This document shows, one piece after another, positions 53,729 to 62,221 of a DNA stretch of 64,000 bases (position 1 is the stretch's first letter; each line of letters opens with the position of its first letter). Both the position numbers and the translations under genes were made by a program. Below the pieces are notes generated by a model, which ran no database searches, was not told where the DNA came from, and saw only the letters and a list, made by a program, of their open reading frames with translations. This DNA comes from Polaribacter sp. SA4-10 (lineage in GTDB: Bacteria > Bacteroidota > Bacteroidia > Flavobacteriales > Flavobacteriaceae): positions 2,517,001 through 2,581,000 of the forward strand of contig NZ_CP019331.1 in the NCBI RefSeq assembly GCF_002163835.1, written 5' to 3'.

Positions 53729-53959
53729 ATGAAGTTATTTAAGAAATTATATTGGTTAATTTATCCTGTTTTAATAGTGCTTTTTTTATTCATTTTTGAT
53801 CAAATGTATACTACAGATAACTTTCTTTTAAAAGTTGGAATCTGTGGTGTTTTAGCTTTTATTTTATCACCAAGAAAAAAAATAATTCAAACTCAGATAG
53901 GAAAATTGAAACAGATTACTTGGATTTTTTTAAAAGAAGCAATTACGCTAGATAAATGA
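53729..53959 (+). CDS. small membrane protein (76 aa)
   Basis: A short protein with two predicted helices (YWLIYPVLIVLFLFIF, residues about 8-23, and LKVGICGVLAFIL, about 34-46), then a lysine-rich tail (PRKKIIQTQIGKLKQ). I do not recognise a family. It starts 1 bp after scoB and its last codons overlap the exonuclease III start (ATGA), so translation is coupled to both neighbours, which argues that the gene is real. Confidence 0.75.
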   Translation: MKLFKKLYWLIYPVLIVLFLFIFDQMYTTDNFLLKVGICGVLAFILSPRKKIIQTQIGKLKQITWIFLKEAITLDK

Positions 53960-54717
53960 AGATAATATCCTACAACGTAAACGGAATTAGAGCGGCATTA
54001 AAAAAAGGATTTATAGCGTGGTTAGAAGCTGCAAATCCAGATGTGATTTGTATTCAAGAAACAAAAGCACATAAAGAACAGTTGGATGTAACTGAGTTTG
54101 AAAACGCAGGTTATCCGCATCATTATTGGTTTTCTGCTCAGAAAAAAGGGTATTCTTCTGTTGCTGTTTTTTGTAAAGAAAAACCAAATCATGTTGAATA
54201 TGGTACAGGAATTGAAACAATGGATTTTGAAGGAAGAAACCTACGTGTAGATTTTGATGCTGTTTCTGTTATGAGCTTGTATTTACCTTCAGGAACAAAC
54301 TCAGAAAGATTGAATTTTAAGTTCAATTATATGGATGAATTTCAAGAATACATAAATACTTTAAAACAAGAAATTCCGAATTTAGTAATCTGTGGAGACT
54401 ATAATATTTGCCATGAATCAATTGACATTCACAATCCAAAAATGAAAGGAGTTTCTGGTTTTTTACCAGAAGAAAGAGAATGGATTGGTAACTTTATTAA
54501 TAGTGGGTTTGTAGATAGTTTTCGTTATTTAAATCAAGAATCACAACAATATTCTTGGTGGAGTTACAGAGCAAATTCTAGAGCTAATAATAAAGGTTGG
54601 CGCTTAGATTATGGAATGGTTTCAACACCTTTAAAAGATAAAATATCTAGAGCTTATATTTTGCCAGAAGCGAAACACTCAGATCATTGTCCTATCGTTG
54701 TTGAGTTGGATTTATAA
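53956..54717 (+). CDS. xth: exodeoxyribonuclease III
   Basis: A 253-aa metal-dependent AP endonuclease and 3'-exonuclease of base excision repair. It has SYNVNGIRAALKKGF, the metal-binding QETKA, GDYNICH and the catalytic SDHCPI near the end. Length is standard for the ExoA/Xth type. The start overlaps the stop of the small membrane gene (ATGA). It is 9 bp from the MltD-like gene. Confidence 0.96.
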   Translation: MKIISYNVNGIRAALKKGFIAWLEAANPDVICIQETKAHKEQLDVTEFENAGYPHHYWFSAQKKGYSSVAVFCKEKPNHVEYGTGIETMDFEGRNLRVDFDAVSVMSLYLPSGTNSERLNFKFNYMDEFQEYINTLKQEIPNLVICGDYNICHESIDIHNPKMKGVSGFLPEEREWIGNFINSGFVDSFRYLNQESQQYSWWSYRANSRANNKGWRLDYGMVSTPLKDKISRAYILPEAKHSDHCPIVVELDL

Positions 54718-54726
54718 AAAGCAAAA

Positions 54727-56214
54727 ATGAAAAAACTATTTATATTATTACTTTTTACTTCTAGTGTTTTTGCACAAACGTCAAACGATTCTATTCCTAA
54801 GAAAATAACAAGAGCAGCTTTATTTTCTGATTACGATATTGTTTTGATTGATAGTCTTTTAATGGATACTAAATACAAGTCTCCATTGTATGAGACATCA
54901 GAGTATATCATAAAAGATATAGAAGGAAAAAATGTTGCTGATGTAGATTTATCTACAGAAATCTTAAAAGAAAGACTGCAGAAAATTAATGCAAGAACAC
55001 CATTTCATATTGCATATAATCCTTCATTAGAAAAGGTAATAAAATCGTATTTAAAATATCGTAAAAGATATTACCCTGCATTAATGGCAAAAGCAGCGTA
55101 TTATTTTCCAATGTTTGAAAAACATCTAGATCAGTATGATGTTCCTTTAGAAATGAAATATTTGGCAATTGTTGAATCTGCTTTAAATCCTACTGCAAAA
55201 TCTAGAGTTGGAGCAACAGGTTTGTGGCAGTTTATGTACACCACAGGAATTCAATACAAATTAAAGGTGAGTTCTTATGTAGATGAGCGTCAAGATCCAT
55301 TAAAAGCAACAATTGCAGCGTGTCAATATTTATCAGATTTGTATAACATTTTTGGTGATTGGGATTTGGCTTTAGCAGCTTACAATTCTGGACCAGGAAA
55401 TGTTGCAAAAGCAATTAAACGTTCTGGTGGTTATAGAAATTATTGGAATATTCGTCCGTTTTTACCAAGAGAAACAGCAGGTTATGTTCCTGCTTTTTAT
55501 GCAACAATGTATTTGTTTGAATATCAAAAAGAGCATGAATTAATTGCTGATGCTCCTCAAATTCGTCATTTTGAAACAGATACAATTCACGTTAAAAAAT
55601 CCATTAGTTTTGATCAAATTTCAGAAACTACAGGAATAAGTTCAGAATTATTACAACTTTTAAATCCATCTTATAAACTAGATGTTATTCCTTTTATAGA
55701 AGGAAAAAATTATGCAATCACTTTACCTAGAAAAAATACATTTCGTTTTTTAGATAAAGAGCAAGAAATTTATGCTTTAGCAGAAACAGATGCGTCTAAA
55801 AGAGAAAAGCCTTTACCAAAGTATTTTGAAATGGATAAACGTATCCGTTACAAAGTTAGAAGTGGCGATTTTTTAGGGAAAATTGCAAATAAGTTTGGCG
55901 TAAGAGTTAGCGATTTAAAACGTTGGAATCGTTTAAAAACGAGTCGTCTTAAAATTGGTCAAAGATTAAGTGTTTACCCTAAAAGAATGTCAGTTTCAAA
56001 GGCTTCAACTAAGGTTGTGAAATCAAAACAAAAACCTTTTAAAACTACTGGTAAAGGTACGTATGAAACATATACTGTTAAAAAAGGAGATTCCCTTTGG
56101 ACTATTTCTAGGAAATTTAAAAATGTTTCTGTAGATAAAATTAAAAAGTGGAACAATATTTGGAGTGTTAAAAGTCTTAAACCAGGAACTAAACTTAAAA
56201 TTTTTAAAAGCTAA
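54727..56214 (+). CDS. lytic murein transglycosylase with two LysM domains (MltD-like)
   Basis: A 495-aa periplasmic enzyme with Sec signal (cut at SVFAQ, about residue 17). The Slt domain (residues about 140-270) shows ESALNPTAKSRVGATGLWQFM with the catalytic glutamate, AYNSGPGNV and the Y-rich end; the string is split here for length. Two LysM domains lie at about 380-425 (YKVRSGDFLGKIANKFGV) and 447-494 (YTVKKGDSLWTISRKFKN), binding peptidoglycan. It cleaves glycan strands with formation of anhydro-muramyl ends. It is co-directional with a DUF4837 lipoprotein gene 4 bp on. Confidence 0.94.
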   Translation: MKKLFILLLFTSSVFAQTSNDSIPKKITRAALFSDYDIVLIDSLLMDTKYKSPLYETSEYIIKDIEGKNVADVDLSTEILKERLQKINARTPFHIAYNPSLEKVIKSYLKYRKRYYPALMAKAAYYFPMFEKHLDQYDVPLEMKYLAIVESALNPTAKSRVGATGLWQFMYTTGIQYKLKVSSYVDERQDPLKATIAACQYLSDLYNIFGDWDLALAAYNSGPGNVAKAIKRSGGYRNYWNIRPFLPRETAGYVPAFYATMYLFEYQKEHELIADAPQIRHFETDTIHVKKSISFDQISETTGISSELLQLLNPSYKLDVIPFIEGKNYAITLPRKNTFRFLDKEQEIYALAETDASKREKPLPKYFEMDKRIRYKVRSGDFLGKIANKFGVRVSDLKRWNRLKTSRLKIGQRLSVYPKRMSVSKASTKVVKSKQKPFKTTGKGTYETYTVKKGDSLWTISRKFKNVSVDKIKKWNNIWSVKSLKPGTKLKIFKS

Positions 56215-56218
56215 ACTC

Positions 56219-57202
56219 ATGAAAAAAATACTTGCACTATTCGCAATAACACTTTTACTAGCAGCTTGTGTTGGTAATGATAAATTTGTTATGCAACAAT
56301 CTATTGGTAAAGTAAACAAAGTAATGGTTGTTACTAAATCTAGTGATTGGATAGGAGATGTTGGAAATGAAGTTCGTAATTCTTTTGGAGAGATAATGGT
56401 AGGTTTACCGCAACCAGAACCAATTTTTACAGTTTCTCAAATTGCGCCAAATGGTTTTGGTAATATGATGAAAGTAGGGAGAAATATTTTAATTATTGGA
56501 GAATCTGATAAAGAGAGTTATTCTGTAAAACACAATGTGTATGCGCAACCACAAACTATAATTTATGTCTATGCAAAAGATGATGCTGGTATGGTAGCCA
56601 TGTTGCAAAAACATAAAAAAGAAATTAGAGACACATTTACAGAGTCTGATGTTAAAATGACCCAAGGTATTTTTTCAAAAATAAAATTAGACGATTCTAA
56701 ATTTAAAACAATTCAAAATTTAGGAATTTCATTAATTCTTCACGATAAATTTAGAACAGTTGAAGACACGGGTGAATTTCTTTGGCTTCGCCAACATTTA
56801 ACAAGTGGAATTGCTAAAACTGGAAGTAATAATATTTTGCTTTATTCAGTTCCTTTAGATGATGAAAGTAAGGTTGAAGAAAATATTGTTGCCGTTAGAA
56901 ATACTATTGGTAAGAAATATATTCCAGGTTCAGATCCAGAAAAAATGTATATGATTACTGAAGAAGCATATACTCCTTTTACTTTTGATGCAGTTATTGA
57001 TGGTAAAAAAGCCTATGAAACTCGTGGAAAATGGGAAGTAAAAAATGATTTTATGGCGGGTCCTTTTGTAAATTATACGGTTATAGATAAGAAGAACAAT
57101 AGACTTATTGTTTTTGAAGGATTTACCTATGCACCTTCTGTTAATAAAAGAGCTTTTCTTTTTGAGTTAGAGGCAATTGCAAAATCTATGAAGATAAAAT
57201 AG
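56219..57202 (+). CDS. DUF4837 family lipoprotein
   Basis: A 327-aa lipoprotein: signal MKKILALFAITLLLAAC, lipobox cysteine C17. The start at 56219 is chosen because the earlier in-frame start (56165) lies in the MltD-like gene and gives a non-signal N-terminus. Family segments include VGNEVRNSFGE, YSVKHNVYAQPQTIIYVYA, GIFSKIKLDDSKF, FLWLRQHL and EAYTPFTFDAVIDGK. Function unknown; probably envelope-associated. It lies 4 bp after the MltD-like gene and ends before a very long palindrome. Confidence 0.88.
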   Translation: MKKILALFAITLLLAACVGNDKFVMQQSIGKVNKVMVVTKSSDWIGDVGNEVRNSFGEIMVGLPQPEPIFTVSQIAPNGFGNMMKVGRNILIIGESDKESYSVKHNVYAQPQTIIYVYAKDDAGMVAMLQKHKKEIRDTFTESDVKMTQGIFSKIKLDDSKFKTIQNLGISLILHDKFRTVEDTGEFLWLRQHLTSGIAKTGSNNILLYSVPLDDESKVEENIVAVRNTIGKKYIPGSDPEKMYMITEEAYTPFTFDAVIDGKKAYETRGKWEVKNDFMAGPFVNYTVIDKKNNRLIVFEGFTYAPSVNKRAFLFELEAIAKSMKIK

Positions 57203-57214
57203 TACTATTTTTTT

Positions 57215-57265
57215 ACCAAAATTTAAGCCCCAAAAACAGTCTGTTTTTGGGGCTTAAATTTTGGT
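57215..57265. repeat. 25-bp perfect inverted repeat with 1-nt centre
   Basis: The left arm 57215-57239 (ACCAAAATTTAAGCCCC and on to AACAG) is the exact reverse complement of 57241-57265, with one T between. The arms include GCCCCAAAAACAG. It lacks a T run on the plus strand downstream; T residues lie on its left. It may act as a bidirectional terminator. Confidence 0.8.
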
Positions 57266-57291
57266 AGAATTAGTGTTAAATTCTTAATTAC

Positions 57292-57299
57292 TATATTTG
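57292..57299 (+). promoter_or_regulatory. -7 box of the DUF1761 gene
   Basis: TATATTTG matches TAnnTTTG, 27 bp before the ATG at 57327. It overlaps the earlier possible start at 57297, which therefore is unlikely to be real. Confidence 0.55.
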
Positions 57300-57326
57300 G
57301 AATTCAACCAAAAACAATTAGATATC

Positions 57327-57827
57327 ATGGAAATGAATTTTTTAGCTTTATTTTTAACTGCGTTAGTTCCTGTAGTAATCGGTTTTATCTGGTATGGACC
57401 TTTATTAGGGAAAGCTTGGTTGAAAGAAATGGGTTTTACCAAAGAATCTATGGAACGTAAAAACAGGGCATTACTATTTATTTTATGCTATGTATTTAGT
57501 TTATTTATAGCAATGTTTTTGCTACCAGCTACAATTCATCAGATGGGCGTATATTCTACTTTAGCAGGAGAGCCTGGTTTTGCAGAAAGTACAGGAGAAG
57601 CATTCACCTACTTTCAAGATTTTTCAGCGAACTATGGAGATCGTTTTAGAACATTTAAGCATGGAGCCTTTCATGGTGCTTTAACAGGAGTATTTTTAGT
57701 TTTACCTGTTTTAGCTATTATTGCAATGTTTGAAAAGAAAAGTGTAAAGTATATAGCTATTAATGCTGGATATTGGATAGTTAGTTTAGGAATTATGGGG
57801 GGTCTTGTTTGTCAATACGGAATATAA
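57327..57827 (+). CDS. DUF1761 membrane protein
   Basis: A 166-aa integral membrane protein of the DUF1761 type. Four helices are visible (FLALFLTALVPVVIGFIWYG, then residues about 45-65, 110-130 and 142-160). The opening GFIWYGPLLGKAWLKEMGF is the family hallmark, and GAFHGALTGVFLVLPV occupies the third helix. The start at 57327 (MEMNF) is downstream of the -7 box. Function unknown. It is a single-gene unit ended by a terminator. Confidence 0.88.
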   Translation: MEMNFLALFLTALVPVVIGFIWYGPLLGKAWLKEMGFTKESMERKNRALLFILCYVFSLFIAMFLLPATIHQMGVYSTLAGEPGFAESTGEAFTYFQDFSANYGDRFRTFKHGAFHGALTGVFLVLPVLAIIAMFEKKSVKYIAINAGYWIVSLGIMGGLVCQYGI

Positions 57828-57843
57828 TTGAACCTTTTAACAT

Positions 57844-57874
57844 AAAAAAAAGCCACTAAAAGTGGCTTTTTTTT
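57844..57874. terminator. bidirectional terminator
   Basis: AGCCACT (57851-57857) and AGTGGCT (57861-57867) form a stem flanked by seven A and eight T, ending both the DUF1761 gene (+) and trpS (-). Confidence 0.92.
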
Positions 57875-57887
57875 ATGCTAAAAATTA

Positions 57888-58856
57888 TTAGTAACCTATT
57901 TTGGTTCTAACTCTCTGTAAAACTTCTTGTGCAACACTTTTAGCTTTTTCTTTCCCTATAGCTAAAGCATCGTCAATTTCATTTTTGTTTTCCATAAAAT
58001 GAATGTAACGTTCTCTAACTGTTGCAAATTTATCAATTATTAATTCATATAAAGCTTGTTTTGCGTGGCCATAACCATAATTTCCGGCTAAATATTTTAA
58101 TCGCATTTCTTCAGTTTCTTCTTCTGAAGCCAATAATTTATAAAGTGCAAAAATAGTATCTGTATCTGGATTTTTTGGGTCTTCTAAGGCTAAACTATCG
58201 GTTTTTATTCCCATAATTTGCTTTCTTAACTTTTTGTCAGGAAGAAATATATTAATAATGTTATCTCTAGATTTACTCATTTTTTCACCATCAGTTCCAG
58301 GAACTAATTTTGTGTGTTCTTGTATTTTTGCTTGTGGTATTACTAAAGTTTCTCCTACAATATTGTTAAATCTACTTGCAACATCACGTGTCATTTCTAA
58401 ATGCTGTAATTGGTCTTTTCCAACAGGAACAATTTCTGCATCATATAATAAAATATCTGCTGCCATTAACATTGGATACGAAAATAAACCAGCATTAACA
58501 TCCGCTAATCTGTCTGCTTTGTCTTTAAAGCTATGTGCTAATGTTAACCTTTGATACGGAAAATAACAGCTTAAATACCAAGTTAATTCAGTAGTTTCTG
58601 GTACATCACTTTGTCTGTAGAAAATAGTTTTATTAACATCTAAACCACAAGCAAGCCAAGTTGCAGCTGTGCTATACGTGTTTTCTCTTAAGGTGTTTCC
58701 GTCCTTAATTTGAGTTAAAGAATGCATATCTGCAATAAATAGAAATGCTTCATTTTTAGGGTTATTTGCCATTTCAATTGCGGGCAAAATTGCGCCTAAT
58801 AAATTCCCTAAATGTGGTGTTCCAGTACTTTGTACTCCTGTTAAAATTCTTGACAT
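57888..58856 (-). CDS. trpS: tryptophan--tRNA ligase
   Basis: A 322-aa class I synthetase. It shows GVQSTGTPHLGNLLG with the HIGH-type HLGN site near residue 18, and GEKMSKSRDNI near residue 196 (KMSKS). Other typical parts are FLFIADMHSLT, GKDQLQHLEMTRDVA and PMLMAADILLYDA. Length is standard. It is divergent from the second PlsC gene with a 95-bp intervening region. Confidence 0.97.
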   Translation of the reverse strand: MSRILTGVQSTGTPHLGNLLGAILPAIEMANNPKNEAFLFIADMHSLTQIKDGNTLRENTYSTAATWLACGLDVNKTIFYRQSDVPETTELTWYLSCYFPYQRLTLAHSFKDKADRLADVNAGLFSYPMLMAADILLYDAEIVPVGKDQLQHLEMTRDVASRFNNIVGETLVIPQAKIQEHTKLVPGTDGEKMSKSRDNIINIFLPDKKLRKQIMGIKTDSLALEDPKNPDTDTIFALYKLLASEEETEEMRLKYLAGNYGYGHAKQALYELIIDKFATVRERYIHFMENKNEIDDALAIGKEKAKSVAQEVLQRVRTKIGY

Positions 58857-58946
58857 GTTTGAAAAATAAACTTGAATAAAAAACGTTTTTAAGAAGACAA
58901 AAGTAAGGTTTTATGTAAGAAAATCTATCAAACAAAAGAATATTAC

Positions 58947-58954
58947 TACTTTTG
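58947..58954 (+). promoter_or_regulatory. -7 box adjacent to the second plsC start
   Basis: TACTTTTG matches TAnnTTTG and ends 6 nt before the ATG at 58961, which would give a leaderless or nearly leaderless mRNA. The longer reading frame begins with the TTG inside this box. Confidence 0.45.
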
Positions 58955-58960
58955 ATACCT

Positions 58961-59752
58961 ATGAAATTTTTTAAAATTCCTTTTCTATTAGTTTGGCGAT
59001 TGTGGTTTTACATATTAATGTTGACAACTGTAATTATAATGTCTCCGTTTTTATTAGTTCTTACTGCTAAAGAAGAATACTATCATATAATGTGGAAGAT
59101 GATTAGAATCTGGGCTAAAATTCTAATTTATGGAATGGGTTTTAGACTAGATATTCAATTAGATGAAGAAATTGAACCTGATGAAAGCTATATGTTTTGC
59201 CCAAATCATGCGTCATTAATGGATCCTTTTGTCTTGATTGTTTTAAGTAAAAATCCTATTGTTTTTGTAGGTAAAAAAGAACTAGTTAAAATTCCGATTT
59301 TCGGATTTTTCTATAAAAAAGTTGTTATTATGGTTGATAGAAACAATCCGAAAAGTAGAAAAAGAGTTTTTGACATGGCAAGGCGAAGACTACAAAATGG
59401 AGTAAGCATGGCTATTTTTCCTGAAGGATTAGTGCCTACAGAGAATATTGTTTTATCACCATTTAAAAAAGGAGCATTTAGTTTAGCAATAGAATTTAAA
59501 ATGCCTATTGTTCCTCAAGTTTATTATGATTGTAAACGTTTTTTTTCTTGGGATTATCAAAAAGGTGGACCCGGAGTTTTTAGGATTCGTCAACACAAAT
59601 TTATAGAAACAAAAGGGTTAGAAAAGAATAATTTGAATACTCTTTTAGATCAAACATTTAATCTTATGTACACTGATTTGGTAAATGACACCAAATACAT
59701 GGAGGATACAAATAAACCAAATAATGAAAGAAAATTTAAATCACCGTTATAG
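58961..59752 (+). CDS. 1-acyl-sn-glycerol-3-phosphate acyltransferase (second copy)
   Basis: A 263-aa member of the PlsC family. The motifs are NHASLMDP (HX4D) and FPEGLVP (substrate binding). Two N-terminal hydrophobic segments (FLLVWRLWFYILMLTTVIIM) anchor it. It differs from the plsC at 11110 in length and motif detail (FPEGLVP versus FPEGTRS), so it may handle another acyl donor or acceptor. I start at 58961 since the TTG at 58952 is part of the promoter box. It overlaps the next gene by 29 bp. Confidence 0.88.
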   Translation: MKFFKIPFLLVWRLWFYILMLTTVIIMSPFLLVLTAKEEYYHIMWKMIRIWAKILIYGMGFRLDIQLDEEIEPDESYMFCPNHASLMDPFVLIVLSKNPIVFVGKKELVKIPIFGFFYKKVVIMVDRNNPKSRKRVFDMARRRLQNGVSMAIFPEGLVPTENIVLSPFKKGAFSLAIEFKMPIVPQVYYDCKRFFSWDYQKGGPGVFRIRQHKFIETKGLEKNNLNTLLDQTFNLMYTDLVNDTKYMEDTNKPNNERKFKSPL

Positions 59753-60362
59753 TGCGAAAGAAGAGAAACTAAATGTGTTTTCTCATGCTTTAGGGTTATT
59801 AGCAAGTATTATTGCCTTTCCTTTTTTGTTGATAAAGACATTTACTATTTCTGGTTTTTGGAATTCTGCCAGTTTTGTGATTTTCGGATTAAGTTTAATG
59901 ATTTTATATGCTGCATCTACATTTTACCACGCAGCAAAAAAACCAAAAAATAGAAGAAAGTTAAATATCTTTGATCATGCAGCAATTTATGTTTTAATTG
60001 CTGGTAGTTACACCCCTTTTTGTCTCGTTGGGCTATCTTCTAAATTAGGATGGTATATGTTTATTTTTGTTTGGGTTTTTGCCTTAATTGGTATTCTTTT
60101 AAAGTTGTTTTTTACAGGAAAATTTGATAAAATTTCTACAGCAATGTACTTATTAATGGGTTGGCAAGTTATGTTTTTTGCAAAGCCTTTAGCAGAAAGT
60201 TTAACACCTTATAGTTTGAACTTATTAATTGCGGGAGGTGTTTTTTATACCATTGGAGCAATTTTATATTCTATTAAAAAGTTACCTTACAATCATGCCA
60301 CTTTCCATGTGTTTGTTTTACTTGGAAGTATCAGTCATTTTTTTGCTATTTATTCTTTATAA
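59724..60362 (+). CDS. hemolysin III family membrane protein
   Basis: A 212-aa integral membrane protein of the PAQR/hemolysin III family with seven helices. The conserved pattern is FSHALGLLAS, STFYHAAKKPKNRRKL, FDHAAIYVLIAGSYTPF and the C-terminal HATFHVFVLLGSISHF, whose histidines likely bind zinc. I start at 59724 because the frame opening at 59685 lies deep within the plsC gene, and MKENLNHRYSAKEEK fits family N-termini. TrhA-type members adjust membrane lipid fluidity in some bacteria, which would suit the plsC neighbour (inference). Confidence 0.9.
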   Translation: MKENLNHRYSAKEEKLNVFSHALGLLASIIAFPFLLIKTFTISGFWNSASFVIFGLSLMILYAASTFYHAAKKPKNRRKLNIFDHAAIYVLIAGSYTPFCLVGLSSKLGWYMFIFVWVFALIGILLKLFFTGKFDKISTAMYLLMGWQVMFFAKPLAESLTPYSLNLLIAGGVFYTIGAILYSIKKLPYNHATFHVFVLLGSISHFFAIYSL

Positions 60363-60448
60363 AAAGAATCTAATTATATACAAAATAAGTGTTAAAAATT
60401 TATGAGTAATTTATAAATCTTATTTAAGGGATAGGTTTATTAAATTTT

Positions 60449-60471
60449 CTCAAACTTTTGTTCGAGGTTTT
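60449..60471. terminator. weak hairpin between convergent genes
   Basis: CTCAAAC (60449-60455) and GTTCGAG (60460-60466) pair with one mismatch around TTTT, followed by GTTTTTAT. It is placed after the hemolysin III gene and before the CYTH stop. Confidence 0.5.
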
Positions 60472-60944
60472 TATACCCAATTTTTAAAAGGATTCTTACT
60501 TAATATAGAGTTGTAGTATTCTAACTCACCAGTTACTTCTTTATCTAGCCAACTTGGTTTATCAAATTTTTCGTGCTCAGAATTTAATTCAATTTCTGCA
60601 ACAATAAGTCCATTATTATCACCATAAAATTCATCAATTTCAAAAATATGCTTTCCTTTTTTAACAAGATAACGTGTTTTTTCTATCAAACTAGGCTCAC
60701 ATAATAAGAGTAATTTTTCTGCCTCTTCTTTTAAAATTTCTTTTTCCCATTCAAACCTAGTTGTTCCTTCTTTGTTCGACTTTCCTTTTACAGTGATAAA
60801 TGCTTTGTCATCAGAAATGCGAATTCTAACAACTCTATTTTTATCAGAATTTAAAAAACCTTGCTTAATCTGTTTTTTCTGAAAACTTTCTTGTTTAAAA
60901 TTATCATTTTTAACTAAAAATTTTCTTTCAATTTCTAAACTCAT
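60471..60944 (-). CDS. CYTH domain-containing protein
   Basis: A 157-aa cytoplasmic protein of the triphosphate tunnel metalloenzyme superfamily. The N-terminal ExExK motif reads IERKFLV (EIERK). Further sites are VRIRISDDKAFITVK and TRFEWEKEI, with IFEIDEFYGDNNGLIVAEIEL at the end; the last string is split by residue pairs in the family alignment. Members hydrolyse inorganic or organic triphosphates. The precise substrate is unknown. It is 57 bp downstream of the methyltransferase gene on the same strand. Confidence 0.9.
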   Translation of the reverse strand: MSLEIERKFLVKNDNFKQESFQKKQIKQGFLNSDKNRVVRIRISDDKAFITVKGKSNKEGTTRFEWEKEILKEEAEKLLLLCEPSLIEKTRYLVKKGKHIFEIDEFYGDNNGLIVAEIELNSEHEKFDKPSWLDKEVTGELEYYNSILSKNPFKNWV

Positions 60945-61001
60945 AAAATCATTTTTTTAGATGCTTTACTTAAACCTGAAGAAATAAAATACACCTGAAA
61001 A

Positions 61002-61979
61002 TTATTTTTCATTTTCATAAATTCCAAATACAAAGTCTGACGGGTTGCTTTTTAAATAATTATCTTCTAATAAAAAAAGTTCATTTAAAATTTTTTCCTT
61101 TTCTTGGTTTATTTCATAAAAGTGATGAGAGATATCCCTTAAAGCACTCATTAATAAATTACCTCCATAAGGTTTCTCAATAATAGTCTTATAATTTGCA
61201 TGAATTGAAGGCATAATACTACTAGAGTCAATACATTCAGAAGGGTCTGCTATAATCATTTTTAGTATTCCTACCCCTCTATATTTGTTTTTATGCAAAT
61301 TACTTTTAAATCGTGTTCTATATTTTTTTGGAATCAAAGATATTGTATCATTGATAGCACTAATTTGATTTTTTGAGAATTGATGCCTTGTAGACCCTAC
61401 AAATTCATTAATTATTAAAAACCCATTGGGTTTTAAAGTATGCTTTATTTTACCAGATAAAAAAGTTTCAATTTTATCAAAATGATGTAGTGAAGATTTA
61501 AAAAAGATAATATCAAATTCATTTTCTTTAAATTCGAAATCATCAATATTTTTAGCAATAAATTTAATATTTTTTACATTTTTTTCTATTGCGCTTTTTG
61601 AAGCAATTTGTAATAAATTATCAGCAATATCTAAACAAACAATCTCTTTGAAAATATCATTGTGTTCAGCTAATTCTATTTCTCGGTTACAAATACCTGA
61701 CCCTAATGAGAGAAGTCTTAATCCAGACTTGTCTTTTAGAAAATCTTCAGTCAAATATTCAATGTAATTTATATCTTTATGCCCAGATATCAAAAAATTC
61801 CAACGTTCTAAAACCTTAGGAATCGTCCAAAAGTAAGAAGAGATGAACGAGGTATTATCAAAAGCGCTTTTTGTTCTTTTCTCTCTATTAAAAGTGAATT
61901 TTGAAAAGAAGAAACTACTACCTCTTTGTAGTATTTTAAAGTAAGTATCTATGAAATCATCTAATGTAATTATTCTCAT
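61002..61979 (-). CDS. class I SAM-dependent methyltransferase
   Basis: A 325-aa protein with the Rossmann-type methyltransferase core in the middle: motif I LLSLGSGICNREIELAE (residue about 95), an acidic end CLDIADNLLQIA, the post-II segment FDIIFFKSSLHHFDKIE and the following FLIINEF strand. N- and C-terminal flanks (residues 1-85 and 230-325) are not recognised, so the substrate is unknown. Bases are more AT-rich than the neighbours by eye, and it lies next to the 240-bp gap before the PorZ-like gene. Confidence 0.84.
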   Translation of the reverse strand: MRIITLDDFIDTYFKILQRGSSFFFSKFTFNREKRTKSAFDNTSFISSYFWTIPKVLERWNFLISGHKDINYIEYLTEDFLKDKSGLRLLSLGSGICNREIELAEHNDIFKEIVCLDIADNLLQIASKSAIEKNVKNIKFIAKNIDDFEFKENEFDIIFFKSSLHHFDKIETFLSGKIKHTLKPNGFLIINEFVGSTRHQFSKNQISAINDTISLIPKKYRTRFKSNLHKNKYRGVGILKMIIADPSECIDSSSIMPSIHANYKTIIEKPYGGNLLMSALRDISHHFYEINQEKEKILNELFLLEDNYLKSNPSDFVFGIYENEK

Positions 61980-62199
61980 TTTCTAAAATTTAAACTTTTT
62001 CGGTAAATAATATAACCGTAATAATTTTGATCTTATTCGTTTAGGTTAATTAAAAATAATAGAGGATAAAAACACCTGCTTTTATTTCAAAAATTAGTAA
62101 TTATAGTGGGTTTTTGTATTTTGATGAATGTGTTTTTCAAAATAAATTATATTGAGTACTAATGTAAGGTGTTTTATCGTTATTGTAACAATAAATAAA

Positions 62200-62207
62200 T
62201 ATCTTTG
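62200..62207 (+). promoter_or_regulatory. -7 box of the PorZ-like gene
   Basis: TATCTTTG matches TAnnTTTG, 14 bp before the ATG at 62222. A TTG at 62183-62185 lies at 14-bp spacing, too short for the standard element. The rest of 61980-62221 shows no gene. Confidence 0.5.
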
Positions 62208-62221
62208 ATATATAAATTATC

